Part shown: positions 27,823-36,238 of the stretch, in pieces | Layout of the letters: each line of letters begins with the position of its first letter | Numbering within the stretch: the first letter of the stretch is position 1 | Source: Modestobacter muralis | Lineage (GTDB): Bacteria; Actinomycetota; Actinomycetes; Mycobacteriales; Geodermatophilaceae | Reading direction: 5' to 3' | Length of the DNA: 64,000 bases | Assembly (NCBI RefSeq): GCF_010682105.1 | Contig: NZ_JAAGWH010000041.1 | Coordinates: 1 to 64,000 of the forward strand | Notes under the pieces: model-generated | What the model was told of the DNA's origin: nothing | The model's input: only the letters and a program-made list of their open reading frames with translations | The model's database searches: none | Translations under genes and position numbers: made by a program

Positions 27823-28386
27823 ATGACCACCACCGACACGACCACCCACCCAAGCCCGTCGCACGGCACCGACCCACTGGACCGGGAGCGCACCGACCTG
27901 CTCGAGAGCCTGGGGCGCCACCGCTTCTTCCTCCGCTACACCGTCCGGGGGCTGACCGACGAGCAGGCGAGGCTGCGGCCGACGGTCAGCGAGCTGTGCC
28001 TGGGCGGGATCGTCAAGCACGTGGCGGCGACCGAGGCCACCTGGGCCGACTTCATGGTCCGCGGAGCGGCCGCCTTCCCGACCGTCGACTGGACCAGCCC
28101 CCAGATGGCCGAGACCTGGGCCGCCGAGCACCACCTGCTGCCCGAGGAGACCCTCGCCGGCGTCCTCGAGCACTACGCCGCCGTCGCCGCCCACACCGAC
28201 GACCTGGTGCGCACCCTGCCCAGCCTCGACGCCGACCACCTGCTGCCGAAGGCGCCCTGGTTCACCCCTGGTGGCCGCCAGTCGGCGCGACGGACCCTGC
28301 TGCACCTCATCGCCGAGACCGCCCAGCACGCCGGCCACGCCGACGTGATCCGCGAGACCCTCGACGGCCAGAAGACGATGGGCTGA
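27823..28386 (+). CDS. DinB family (DUF664) protein
   Basis: 187 residues, four-helix-bundle DinB/DUF664 fold: LLESLGRHRFFLRYTVRGLTDEQA, ELCLGGIVKHVAATEATWADFMV and TLLHLIAETAQHAGHADVIRE. The three metal-binding His positions of the family are visible in KHVAATE and HLIAETAQHAGHAD. Some members are thiol-dependent (mycothiol) transferases; this one's substrate is unknown. Probably controlled by the divergent WYL regulator. ATG 27823 is preceded by an AGGGGCACC stretch, a modest ribosome site. Confidence 0.88.
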   Translation: MTTTDTTTHPSPSHGTDPLDRERTDLLESLGRHRFFLRYTVRGLTDEQARLRPTVSELCLGGIVKHVAATEATWADFMVRGAAAFPTVDWTSPQMAETWAAEHHLLPEETLAGVLEHYAAVAAHTDDLVRTLPSLDADHLLPKAPWFTPGGRQSARRTLLHLIAETAQHAGHADVIRETLDGQKTMG

Positions 28387-28411
28387 CCGGAAACGCGGTG
28401 CGCCGCCGTCG

Positions 28412-29287
28412 GTGGGCGACCAGGATGACCCGGTGCACCCACCCCGACCCGACTGGCCTGACGTCACGGAGCGTGACCACTGGACGGCGGCGCTGGCGGA
28501 CGTCGCGGCGCGGATCGAACGGGACAGGGGAGTGGCCGACCCCTGGCGGCTGGACGTCGAGCACTCCCTCCTGTGGGCGCAGTACGGCGGCACGCGCATC
28601 GCCGTCGCCGGACCGGACGCCGATGTCCGCAGCGCCGAGGAGCTGTTCGAGCAAATCGACTCCTGGGTGGCGTTCGAGAGACACGCCGGACCCGGCCAGG
28701 TGCTCGAACGCGATCGGCAGGCGGTGGCCGACTGGCGCGCTCAGCTGGCCGTCCAGCAGCCGCGCTACCAGGCGGCCACCGCCCGGGTGTTCCTCGACAT
28801 CCGGGCAACGACCACCATCGACCTCGGCTGGCGGGTGGCCGTACACGAGGAAGAGCTCGACTGGGCAGCGCTCCGCAGCCAACTGCCCCCCGAGCTGCTC
28901 GGCGCCACAGAGGGAACCACGGGCGGCATCGCCGGCCACGAGTTCGTCGGGCCCGGCCCCTGGCCCGACGGCCCGCCGACCCGGCCGGTGCCCTTCCCGC
29001 AGCTATACCTGGAGACCCGCACCGCTTCCGGACGGGGTTCCGACGACGTCCTGGACGTGGCCACGGACCTCGACGATGCAGTGTGGGAGGTGGCCGCCAC
29101 CGTCCAGGACCTGGTGATGGAGGAGGTCCACGGTGCCTGGCCCGCATGCCCGGGGCACTGGCACCCGATGCAGACGGGGCCGTCTTCCTCCGGTCCTGTG
29201 TGGCGCTGTCCCGCCGACGAGCGGGTCGCCGTCCCGATCGGCCGGCTCGTCGAACTGGTGGCGTCCGAGGGAGACGCGCAGGCCTGA
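28412..29287 (+). CDS. Conserved hypothetical protein (unrecognised)
   Basis: 291 residues, soluble, acidic, no signal peptide. I do not recognise the family with confidence. The C-terminal part has a pattern often seen in uncharacterised actinobacterial proteins: VMEEVHGAWPACPGHWHPM, then WRCPADERVAVPIGRL, with two Cys and several His that could bind metal. The middle section (FLDIRATTTIDLGWRVAVHEEELDW) looks like a mixed alpha/beta domain. GTG 28412 is used; GTG 28433 is in frame and equally plausible. Lies 26 bases after the DinB gene, so it may be co-transcribed. Confidence 0.7.
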   Translation: MGDQDDPVHPPRPDWPDVTERDHWTAALADVAARIERDRGVADPWRLDVEHSLLWAQYGGTRIAVAGPDADVRSAEELFEQIDSWVAFERHAGPGQVLERDRQAVADWRAQLAVQQPRYQAATARVFLDIRATTTIDLGWRVAVHEEELDWAALRSQLPPELLGATEGTTGGIAGHEFVGPGPWPDGPPTRPVPFPQLYLETRTASGRGSDDVLDVATDLDDAVWEVAATVQDLVMEEVHGAWPACPGHWHPMQTGPSSSGPVWRCPADERVAVPIGRLVELVASEGDAQA

Positions 29288-29356
29288 GACCTGTCAGTGG
29301 TCGGCAGTAGCGTCACAGACGTCGCACCGGCCCGTCCGAGCAGCAGGGAAGTCCCC

Positions 29357-29911
29357 ATGACCACGCTGACCGATCGTCCGAACACCGCCCTCCTCGTCGT
29401 CGACGTCCAGCAGGGCGTGGTGACCGGCGCCCACCAGCGCGACCCCGTCGTGGCCAACATCGGCGCCCTGGTCGACCGGGCTCGGGACGCCGGTGTCCCG
29501 GTCGTGTGGGTGGCGCACTCCGACGAGGAGCTGCCCCAGGACAGCGACGATTGGCAGTACGTGCCCGAGCTCGCCCGTCAGGAGTCCGAGCCGCTGGTGC
29601 ACAAGCACTACGGCGACGCGTTCGAGGGCACCGACCTCGAGGCCGTCCTGGACGCGGCCGGCGTCGGCCGCCTGGTGGTCGCCGGCGCCGAGTCCGACGC
29701 GTGCATCCGGTCGACCATCCACGGTGGCTTCACCCGGGGCTACGACGTGACCCTGGTCGGCGACGCGCACACCGCCGGGGACAAGTCCGCCTGGGGTGCT
29801 CCGCCGGTCGAGCAGGTCATCGCGCACACCAACCTGTACTGGCGCTTCCAGGCGGCACCCGGACGGTCGGCCGGCGTCGTCGAGACCAAGGACGTCACGT
29901 TCACCGGCTGA
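29357..29911 (+). CDS. Isochorismatase-family cysteine hydrolase
   Basis: 184 residues. The full catalytic triad is present: Asp in LLVVDVQQGV (about residue 16), Lys in VHKHYGDAFEGTD (about 83) and Cys in GAESDACIRSTIHGGFTRGYDV (about 118). This family hydrolyses isochorismate, nicotinamide or related amides; absence of the nicotinamidase metal motif (D-H-H) points to the general hydrolase group. Start ATG 29357 follows GGGAAG. No operon partner is evident. Confidence 0.9.
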   Translation: MTTLTDRPNTALLVVDVQQGVVTGAHQRDPVVANIGALVDRARDAGVPVVWVAHSDEELPQDSDDWQYVPELARQESEPLVHKHYGDAFEGTDLEAVLDAAGVGRLVVAGAESDACIRSTIHGGFTRGYDVTLVGDAHTAGDKSAWGAPPVEQVIAHTNLYWRFQAAPGRSAGVVETKDVTFTG

Positions 29912-30397
29912 GCCCGGGGAGGGGGCGTCCTCTCCGCTACTTGACATAATGTCGATTATCGGCGCACCGGATCCAGCCCGAGAGGGGCAGTCGAGCGGGG
30001 TTCTGCTCAAGGTCAGCCGAGACCCGATGGACCCGCGCCGCGACGTCCGCGCTGACATGGACCCGACCACCGGGTCGACATCGCGGACGGCCGAGCGATC
30101 GACGCTCGTCAGCGGCCACGTCGTCCGCCCGACGCAAACCCGGCGACGTCCGCGGGTCGTGTGGCGACGATCGTTCGTCGTGGACACCTGGATCGATCCA
30201 TCGAGAAGTTGATCATCGTGGCGTGCTCGGTCATCCGACATGAGGTCACCGTCCCGACCATCCGAGCCCTCAGGGCACCTCAGGCCTCTTCCCGGTCGGT
30301 CCACCTGGACCACCCTGGTTACGTCACGCTGACGTAATGGGCTGTGATTCGGTGGTCTCAGGGAGCGCCAATGGCGAACCCTTCGTAGGGTCGAGCC
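29912..30397. other. 486-bp non-coding region with AT-rich palindromes
   Basis: No gene is supported. At its left, around 29940-29962, is the AT-rich word TTGACATAATGTCGATTATC containing the palindrome GACATAATGTC; at its right TTACGTCA-CGC-TGACGTAA forms an 8-bp inverted repeat (30320-30338). The middle has lower codon-like periodicity and several short repeats of CGACGTC. It may hold the promoter of the small lipoprotein gene that follows and possibly a remnant of an insertion. Confidence 0.5.
30320..30338. promoter_or_regulatory. Palindromic site upstream of small lipoprotein gene
   Basis: TTACGTCA-CGC-TGACGTAA is a perfect 8-bp inverted repeat with a three-base centre, 60 bases before the small gene at 30398. 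Related TGCGTCACGTCACGCA occurs in the terminator after that gene. Likely a regulator-binding site; the regulator is unknown. Confidence 0.4.
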
Positions 30398-30670
30398 ATG
30401 AACATCCGACGCCCGGTGGCAGCCCTGTTCGTCGCGCTGGCTCTGGTCGGTGGGCCGGCCACGATGACCGCCTGCAGTGCGGCCGGCGGTGGTACCGAAC
30501 GCAACGACGGCGACAGCAGCGACAACGAGACCGCGAACACCGGCGGCAGCGACCCTGGTGGCACCTCGCAGGGCAACCTGCCCAGCAACCAGAACAAGGA
30601 GCCCGACGGCGAGAACGAGTCCGGCGACGACGAGGGCAACAACGGCGGCGACAACAGCTCGGACGGCTGA
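30398..30670 (+). CDS. Small acidic putative lipoprotein
   Basis: 90 residues. N-terminal signal (MNIRRPVAALFVALALVGG) leading to ATMTACS, a near-lipobox with Cys26, so probable lipid attachment outside the membrane. The remainder is low-complexity and rich in Asn, Asp, Gly, Glu and Ser (for example DGENESGDDEGNNGGDNSSD), with no fold expected. No known family. Followed by a strong convergent terminator. Similar small disordered lipoproteins are common in the actinobacterial envelope; role unknown. Confidence 0.65.
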   Translation: MNIRRPVAALFVALALVGGPATMTACSAAGGGTERNDGDSSDNETANTGGSDPGGTSQGNLPSNQNKEPDGENESGDDEGNNGGDNSSDG

Positions 30671-30710
30671 GCGAACCCCGGGGCACCCCTCCCCTGCGCG
30701 ACCTCGGCGA

Positions 30711-30746
30711 CCCTGCTCATTGCGTCACGTCACGCAATGAGCAGGG
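30711..30746. terminator. Bidirectional terminator
   Basis: Perfect 15-bp stem CCCTGCTCATTGCGT with loop CACGTC between convergent genes; the right gene's stop codon begins at the next base. Confidence 0.85.
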
Positions 30747-31145
30747 TCAGCCTGCGTTCTTGCCGTTGAGCCACAGCCGGTCCAGCCGGCCGGTCGAGCG
30801 CACCAGCTCGGCCAGTGACTTCTCCAGCTCGGCCTTGGTCGGCTTCTCCGACAGCACGGTCTGCACGTCCTCGATGGCGCAGCGGAGCTGGTAGAGCCGG
30901 TCCTGCAGGCCGTCGAGCTCGGCCCGGGTCACCAGCACCACGTCGTCGGACAGCCCGGCCTTCGCCGTCGCCGACCGCTGCTCGTACGCCCGCTGCCGGC
31001 ACGCCTGGCCGCAGTACAGCCGCGGGCGGCCGACCGACTCCTGAGCGGGCAGGACGCTGCGACACCAGCCGCAGCGACGTTCCTCGCCCTTGGTGCGTCG
31101 GGTCCGTGCGGCCGGACGGGCCACGGCCTCGTGCTCTACAGCCAC
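30747..31145 (-). CDS. Zinc-ribbon/coiled-coil small protein
   Basis: 132 residues. Near the N-terminus are two Cys pairs, CGWC and, 15 residues later, YCGQACRQRAYEQR, consistent with one zinc ribbon, preceded by a basic stretch (RPAARTRRTKGEERR). The C-terminal half (AELDGLQDRLYQLRCAIEDVQTVLSEKPTKAELEKSLAELVRS) is a long amphipathic helix, probably coiled coil. It looks like a nucleic-acid-associated protein but belongs to no family I can name. GTG 31145 was taken as start; upstream in-frame extension is Arg/His-rich and would overlap the divergent gene. Confidence 0.7.
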   Translation of the reverse strand: MAVEHEAVARPAARTRRTKGEERRCGWCRSVLPAQESVGRPRLYCGQACRQRAYEQRSATAKAGLSDDVVLVTRAELDGLQDRLYQLRCAIEDVQTVLSEKPTKAELEKSLAELVRSTGRLDRLWLNGKNAG

Positions 31146-31273
31146 GGCAGCGACGGTAGACGCCCGGTACGACAGGACGACAATGGACACGCCAGGGCGG
31201 CGGTGCACGCGGGCACGGTCAGCCGCCGAGCACCCGTTCCACCCCGTTCGGTGCCCGGCACTAGCGTGGTGGT

Positions 31274-32050
31274 GTGCCGGGCCCGCGTTATGCATTCCTC
31301 GACGGCCCGACCCCGGTGGCGATGGCCCACCGCGGTGGCGCCATCGAGCACCTGGAGAACACGTTCCCGGCCTTCGAGGAGTGCGTCGCCCTCGGCTACC
31401 GGTACCTGGAGACCGACGTCCGGGTGACCTCCGACGGTGAGCTCGTCGTGTTCCACGACGCCACGCTGGACCGGGTCACCGACCGCACCGGCCGGGTCGA
31501 GTCGATGCCGTGGCGGGAGCTGCAGACGGCGCTCATCGGGGGCCGCGAGCCGATCCTGCGGCTGGAGGACCTGTTCGGCGCCTGGCCGGACGTGCGGTTC
31601 AACCTCGACATCAAGGCCGCCGGCGTGCTGGCGCCGCTGGTGCGCACCGTACGGCGGCTGAAGATCGAGGACCGCATCTGCCTGGGCTCCTTCTCCGACG
31701 CCCGGATCGCCGCGGCCCGCCGGGTCTTCGGCCCCGCCGTGTGCACCTCGCTGGGGCCGAAGGGGGTGGCCGCGCTGCGGCTGTCCTCCTACTCCCCCCG
31801 GGCCGCCGGGCTGGTGCGCATCCAGGCCGGCTGCGCCCAGGTGCCACTGGCGCTGGGTGGGCGGCCACTGGTCGACGAGCGGTTCATCGCCGCCGCCCAC
31901 GCCCGCAGCCTGCAGGTGCACGTCTGGACCGTCGACACGGAGTCCGAGGCCACCGAGATGCTCGACCTGGGCGTCGACGGGCTCATGACCGACCGGCCGG
32001 CGATGCTGCGTGACCTCCTCATGGCCCGGGGTCAGTGGACCGGCGCGTGA
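31274..32050 (+). CDS. Glycerophosphodiester phosphodiesterase
   Basis: 258 residues, TIM-barrel GDPD. Catalytic/metal motif AHRGGAIEHLENTFPAFEECVALGYRYLETDV near residues 18-49 (His, Glu ligands), second His in VVFHDATLDRVTDRTG, then FNLDIKA and WTVDTESEATEMLDLGVDGLMTDRP at the end. It hydrolyses glycerophosphodiesters to glycerol 3-phosphate and an alcohol. No signal peptide, so cytoplasmic. Stop codon overlaps the acyltransferase start (GTGA), so the two lipid genes form one unit. Confidence 0.94.
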   Translation: MPGPRYAFLDGPTPVAMAHRGGAIEHLENTFPAFEECVALGYRYLETDVRVTSDGELVVFHDATLDRVTDRTGRVESMPWRELQTALIGGREPILRLEDLFGAWPDVRFNLDIKAAGVLAPLVRTVRRLKIEDRICLGSFSDARIAAARRVFGPAVCTSLGPKGVAALRLSSYSPRAAGLVRIQAGCAQVPLALGGRPLVDERFIAAAHARSLQVHVWTVDTESEATEMLDLGVDGLMTDRPAMLRDLLMARGQWTGA

Positions 32051-32958
32051 CCCGGTCCAGGACGGCGGGGGCGGCCGGTCGGCTGGGCCGCTGGCACCTG
32101 CCGACCCCTCCCCTCCCGGCCCAGCTCGCCGACCAGGTGGGCCCGGCCGACCCGGAGTGGTTCCCCCGTGAGCTGGCGGTCGCCGCGGCCCCGACGTGGT
32201 GGGCGTGGCGGTTCGTGCTGGACCGGCTGTCCTGGGTGCCACTGGCCTTCGGTCGGCTGCAGCTCACCGGGAAGGTGCCCGCGGAGCTGCTGGACGGTCC
32301 CCTGCTGCTGGCGGTCAACCACATCGGTGACTTCGACCCCTTCCTGGTCGGCGTCGCGCTGCACCGGGCCGGGGTGCAGCCCCGGTTCCTGGTCAAGAGC
32401 GGGCTGATGGACGTCCCGGTCCTCGGGGCGCTGCTGGAGCGCTGCGGCTGCATCCGGGTGGAACGGGGCACCGACCTGGCCGGGCACGCCGTCCGGGTGA
32501 CCGAGGTGGCTCTGGCGGCCGGTGCGCACGTGGTCGCCTACCCCGAGGGGCGGATCGGGCTGACCGGTGACGGGTGGCCCGAGCGCGGGCGCACCGGGAT
32601 GGCCCGGATGGCACTGGCCGCCGGCATCCCGGTCATCCCCGTCAGCCAGTGGGGCGCGCACGAGGTCGTGCAGTACGGCCTGGGCCGGGGCAAGGTCAGC
32701 AGCCTGCTCACCGCGCTGTGGCGCCGGCCCGCGCTGCGGGTGCGCATCGGCCCCCCGGTCGACTTCACCGACCTGCGGCCCGGCCGGCTGGGCGACGCCA
32801 ACCGGGCCCGCACCCGGATCGACGCCGCACTGACCCGGGGGCTGGCGCCGCTGCGGGCAGGTGAGCCCACCGACCGGATCGCCCACGGCGACCTCACCCG
32901 GCCCACGACCGCCAGGGCGGCCTTCCCCGGCGGCGTGGTCCCGCCCGAGATCCCGTGA
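32047..32958 (+). CDS. PlsC-type 1-acylglycerol-3-phosphate acyltransferase
   Basis: 303 residues. The acyltransferase HX4D motif is NHIGDFDP near residue 95; the substrate motif is YPEGRIGLTGDGWPERGRTGMARMA (EGR form of the usual FPEGTR) near 170-190; IPVIPVSQWG is the fourth conserved block. It acylates lysophosphatidate or a related glycerol acceptor at the membrane. GTG 32047 gives a four-base overlap with the GDPD gene; GTG 32035 is possible. It uses the same pathway pool as the GDPD product glycerol 3-phosphate. Confidence 0.9.
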   Translation: MTRSRTAGAAGRLGRWHLPTPPLPAQLADQVGPADPEWFPRELAVAAAPTWWAWRFVLDRLSWVPLAFGRLQLTGKVPAELLDGPLLLAVNHIGDFDPFLVGVALHRAGVQPRFLVKSGLMDVPVLGALLERCGCIRVERGTDLAGHAVRVTEVALAAGAHVVAYPEGRIGLTGDGWPERGRTGMARMALAAGIPVIPVSQWGAHEVVQYGLGRGKVSSLLTALWRRPALRVRIGPPVDFTDLRPGRLGDANRARTRIDAALTRGLAPLRAGEPTDRIAHGDLTRPTTARAAFPGGVVPPEIP

Positions 32959-33023
32959 CCTGCGGCGGATCTCGTGACCGGCCGGTGCTGGACCGGGGTG
33001 CCGGTGCCTGACACGCTGCGCCG

Positions 33024-34388
33024 GTGAGCGCCCTCCCTCAGGTCGAGTCCGCCCCCCAGCCCGACCGTGCGCTGCGCCGCGAGCGGGCCGGCTGGTACTC
33101 CTACGACTGGGCCATGTCGGCCTTCAACACCACGGTCATCAGCGTCTTCCTGGCCCCGTACCTGACCTCGGTGGCCGAGGCGGCTGCCGACGCGCAGGGC
33201 CGGATCCACCCGCTGGGCATCAGCATGCCGCCGGGCAGCCTCTTCGGGTACGTGGTGTCGCTGTCGGTGGTGCTGCAGGTGGTCGTGCTGCCGCTGACCG
33301 GTGCGGTGGCCGACCGGTCCGGGCGCAAGCGCCAGTTGCTGGCCGCGTTCACCCTGATCGGGTCGCTGTGCACGATGGCGCTGTTCTTCCTCTCCGGCGA
33401 CGGCTACCTGCTGGGGTCGGGGCTGTTCATCGTGGCCAACATCGCCTTCGGTGCGGCCACGGTCGTCTACTACTCGTGGCTGCCCGACCTGGCCGCCCCG
33501 GACGAGCGGGACGCCGTCTCCAGTCGTGGCTGGGCGCTGGGCTACCTCGGCGGGGCGCTGCTGCTGGCCGCCAACCTGGCGCTCTACACGCAGTACGAGT
33601 CCTTCGGCCTCACCGAGGGCGAGGCGGTGCGGATCTGCCTGTCCTCGGCCGGGGCGTGGTGGGCCGCGTTCGCGGTCGTCAGCATCGCGCTGCTGCGCAA
33701 CCGCACGCCGTCGGGGGACGTGGCGCCCTCCACCGGGGCGGCGTTCCGGGCCAGCCTCGGGCAGCTGCGCAGCACCCTGCAGGACATGCGGCAGTACCGG
33801 CTCACGCTGTGGTTCCTGGGCGCGTACCTGCTGTTCAACGACGGCGTGCAGACCGTCATCACCGTCTCGGCGCAGTTCGGCTCCGAGCAGCTGGAGCTGT
33901 CCCAGACCACCCTGGTGTCCGCGATCCTGCTGGTCCAGGTGGTCGCCTTCGTCGGCGCCCGCGCGATGGGCCGGATCGCGGAGTCCGCCGGGGCCAAGCG
34001 CACCGTGCTGTGGTCGCTGCTGGTCTGGGTCGGTGTCCTGGTCGCCGCCGTCTTCCTCACCCCGGGTGCCGCGGTGCAGTTCTACCTGCTGGCCGTGGTC
34101 ATCGGCTTCGTGCTCGGTGGCACCCAGGCGCTGTCGCGGTCGCTGTTCAGCCAGCTCATCCCGCCGGGCAAGGAGGCGGAGTACTTCGGCTTCTACACGA
34201 TCTCCGACCGCGGGACGAGCTGGCTGGGCACCTTCCTGTTCGCCCTGACCTACCAGCTGACCGACTCCTATCGGTACGCGATCATCAGCCTCGTCGTGTT
34301 CTTCGTCGTGGGCGGCGTCCTGCTCGCCCGGCTGGACATGCGCCGCGCCATCGTCGAGGCCGGCAACACACCCCCGGAGCGTCTGTGA
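33024..34388 (+). CDS. MFS transporter, UMF1/Atg22-like family
   Basis: 454 residues with 12 predicted helices. Family marks: AGWYSYDWAMSAFNTTVISVFLAPYL near residue 22, LPLTGAVADRSGRKRQLL (the MFS loop 2-3 motif) near 92, YYSWLPDLAAPDERDAVSSRGWALGYLGG near 148, and QALSRSLFSQLIPPGKEAEYFGFY near 370. Substrates of bacterial UMF1 members are not known. Overlaps the thymidine kinase start by four bases. Confidence 0.88.
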   Translation: MSALPQVESAPQPDRALRRERAGWYSYDWAMSAFNTTVISVFLAPYLTSVAEAAADAQGRIHPLGISMPPGSLFGYVVSLSVVLQVVVLPLTGAVADRSGRKRQLLAAFTLIGSLCTMALFFLSGDGYLLGSGLFIVANIAFGAATVVYYSWLPDLAAPDERDAVSSRGWALGYLGGALLLAANLALYTQYESFGLTEGEAVRICLSSAGAWWAAFAVVSIALLRNRTPSGDVAPSTGAAFRASLGQLRSTLQDMRQYRLTLWFLGAYLLFNDGVQTVITVSAQFGSEQLELSQTTLVSAILLVQVVAFVGARAMGRIAESAGAKRTVLWSLLVWVGVLVAAVFLTPGAAVQFYLLAVVIGFVLGGTQALSRSLFSQLIPPGKEAEYFGFYTISDRGTSWLGTFLFALTYQLTDSYRYAIISLVVFFVVGGVLLARLDMRRAIVEAGNTPPERL

Positions 34389-35128
34389 CCCCCGTACCAC
34401 CCGCCGCCGACCTCGCCGGCCCCTCCGTCGTCCCGGCCTCCGGTGACCGCCGGCGGCACCCGGCGCCGGCGCACCTGGTGTTCTTCCACGGTCCGATGGA
34501 CTGCGGGAAGTCCACCCTGGCCCTGCAGGTCGACCACAACCACACCCGGCAGGGCCGGCACGGGCTGCTGCTGACCCAGGGCGACCGGTCCGGCACCCCG
34601 CAGATCAGCTCCCGGGTCGGGTTGCGCCGGGAGGCGGTCGAGCTGGACGGCGACACCGACCTGCGGCTGCTGGTGCGCGACCGCTGGGCGGCCGGGCACC
34701 GCGTCGACTACCTGATCGTCGACGAGGCGCAGTTCCTTACCGGCGCCCAGGTCGAGCAGCTCGCCGAGCTCGTGGACACCTCGCACGTCGACGTCTACGC
34801 CTTCGGGCTCACCACCGACTTCCGCACCCGGCTGTTCCCCGGCACGCAGCGGCTGTTCGAGCTGGCCGACGACGTCCAGCGGGTGCAGGTCGAGGTGCTG
34901 TGCTGGTGCGGCCTGCCCGGTCTGCTCAACGCCCGGGTGGTGGACGGCGCGATGGTGCGCGAGGGCGCGACCGTGGTGGTCGCCGACACCGCGCCGGCGT
35001 CGCTGGCCGGTGAGGAGGCCGATGTCGACGGGGCGGCCGTGCGCTACCAGGTGCTCTGCCGGGGCCACTACACCCGCGGCCAGCTCGAGCCCACCCCGAC
35101 CGGTCCCGGGCAGTTGTCGCTGCGCTGA
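34385..35128 (+). CDS. tdk: Thymidine kinase (type II, TK1-like)
   Basis: 247 residues. P-loop FFHGPMDCGKSTLALQ near residue 35; Walker B-like LIVDEAQFL near 114; lasso/zinc region VEVLCWCGLPGLLNARVVDG and QVLCRGHY, giving Cys-x-Cys and Cys-x-x-His ligands. It phosphorylates thymidine to dTMP in salvage. The N-terminal 28 residues are a Pro-rich extension beyond the usual start. Catalytic Glu is in DEAQ. GTG 34385 overlaps the upstream MFS stop (GTGA). Confidence 0.93.
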   Translation: MTPVPPAADLAGPSVVPASGDRRRHPAPAHLVFFHGPMDCGKSTLALQVDHNHTRQGRHGLLLTQGDRSGTPQISSRVGLRREAVELDGDTDLRLLVRDRWAAGHRVDYLIVDEAQFLTGAQVEQLAELVDTSHVDVYAFGLTTDFRTRLFPGTQRLFELADDVQRVQVEVLCWCGLPGLLNARVVDGAMVREGATVVVADTAPASLAGEEADVDGAAVRYQVLCRGHYTRGQLEPTPTGPGQLSLR

Positions 35129-35195
35129 GCTCCCCCGCACGGGGTGGACGAGCGCTCGAACACCACTCCATGCGATGATTGACCGCTGTCGACAC

Positions 35196-35221
35196 GGAAT
35201 TCTTTGCATTCTCGTGTCGTT
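35196..35221 (+). promoter_or_regulatory. Sigma-R-type (thiol-stress) promoter of rbpA
   Basis: GGAAT at 35196-35200 and GTT at 35219-35221 are separated by exactly 18 bases, matching the ECF sigma-R/SigH consensus GGGAAT-N18-GTT. It lies 93 bases upstream of rbpA. In Streptomyces rbpA is a known sigma-R target, which fits. The same stretch forms a small hairpin (CGACACG arms at about 35189-35219). Confidence 0.7.
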
Positions 35222-35313
35222 CATCTTCCTAGACACCCGCACCGCACGCGTGAGCGTGTGGTGGTCCGGGCAGTCCTGTAACGACCTACATAAGCACGAG
35301 AGGACGGTGTGCC

Positions 35314-35658
35314 ATGGGCGAGCGATCCCTGCGTGGAAGCCGACTGGGCAGCGTGAGCTACGAGACCGAGCGCAACACCGCGCCCATCGAGCGGCAGTAC
35401 GCCGAGTACCGGTGCGCTCAGGGGCACCTCGTCACGGTGCCCTTCGCCGATGACGCCGAGCTCCCCGACACCTGGGAGTGCAAGTACGACGGTTCGGCCG
35501 CCAAGCTCGTCGGTGGCGCCGAGCCGGCTCCCAAGAAGGTCAAGCCCCCGCGCACGCACTGGGACATGCTCCTGGAGCGCCGTTCGGTCGACGACCTCGA
35601 GGAGGTCCTCGCCGAGCGCCTCGAGGTGCTCCGCGGGCGCCGTACGCGCGCCAGCTGA
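35314..35658 (+). CDS. rbpA: RNA polymerase-binding protein RbpA
   Basis: 114 residues. Actinobacterial transcription activator that binds RNA polymerase and principal sigma factors and stabilises the open complex. N-tail MGERSLRGSRLGSVSYETERN is the family start; the core beta-barrel has RCAQGHLVTVPFADDAELPDTWEC (Cys34, His38 and Cys53 or so: a partial zinc site); basic linker KKVKPPRTHW; C-terminal sigma-interacting helices DMLLERRSVDDLEEVLAERLEVL. ATG 35314 follows AGAGGACGG. Upstream has a sigma-R-like promoter, downstream an excellent terminator, so it is a single-gene unit. Confidence 0.98.
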   Translation: MGERSLRGSRLGSVSYETERNTAPIERQYAEYRCAQGHLVTVPFADDAELPDTWECKYDGSAAKLVGGAEPAPKKVKPPRTHWDMLLERRSVDDLEEVLAERLEVLRGRRTRAS

Positions 35659-35668
35659 CCAGCAGAAA

Positions 35669-35708
35669 CGGAACGGCCCCGGTGGGATCTCCCACCGGGG
35701 CCGTTCCG
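35669..35708. terminator. Strong bidirectional terminator rbpA / fxsA
   Basis: Perfect 18-bp stem CGGAACGGCCCCGGTGGG with tetraloop ATCT, between convergent genes. Confidence 0.9.
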
Positions 35709-35725
35709 CGTCCGGGGTCCTCCCC

Positions 35726-36238
35726 TCAGGGAGCGACCTCTCCCTCGATGACCCGGGTGGCCGGGCCCGCGCGGTAGGGCTCGGCCGGGCCGGTGACCGT
35801 CTCGGTGCGCACCGAGCGCACGTGCACCGGGCCGCGCAGCCGGTCGGGCAGGTTGCGGAGCAGGACGCGGGCGAACAGCGCCCGGGGCAGGGCGCGGGTG
35901 AACGGCAGCAGGCACAGCAGCCCGAGCAGGTCCCCGACGAAGCCCGGCAGCACCATCAGCAGCCCGCCGACGGCGACCAGCCCGGCGTCACCGAGTGCCC
36001 GGCCAGGCGCCCGGTGCTCCTGCGCGCGCAGCCGCAGCTCCCCCAGCGCCGCCCGCCCCTGCCGGGCGAGCAGCAGGGCACCCAGAGCGCTGGTGGCCAC
36101 GGTGGCGAGCAGCGTCCAGCCCAGCCCGATCCAGGAGGCGACGAGGACGTAGACGACGACCTCGGCGAGCGCGCCGAGACCGATCACCGTCCGCAGCCGG
36201 GACGGCCGGCGTCGGACCGGGGTGTACGTGGTGGCCAT
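35726..36238 (-). CDS. fxsA: FxsA family membrane protein
   Basis: 170 residues, three or four membrane helices. Family pattern: ALAEVVVYVLVASWIGLGWTLLATVATSALGALLLARQG near residues 22-61 (the E in the first helix and the G-x-x-x-A run), then GLVAVGGLLMVLPGFVGDLLGLLCLLP near 88-114. FxsA was first seen as a suppressor of phage T7 exclusion by F plasmid PifA in E. coli; its general role is unknown. C-terminal 45 residues are cytoplasmic and charged. ATG 36238 follows GGAGGAGGACACGC. Confidence 0.92.
   Translation of the reverse strand: MATTYTPVRRRPSRLRTVIGLGALAEVVVYVLVASWIGLGWTLLATVATSALGALLLARQGRAALGELRLRAQEHRAPGRALGDAGLVAVGGLLMVLPGFVGDLLGLLCLLPFTRALPRALFARVLLRNLPDRLRGPVHVRSVRTETVTGPAEPYRAGPATRVIEGEVAP

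Noticed and set aside
29912-30397. Short open frames between the isochorismatase-like and small lipoprotein genes
   Set aside because: No ribosome site, no known domain, and they cross the AT-rich palindromes.
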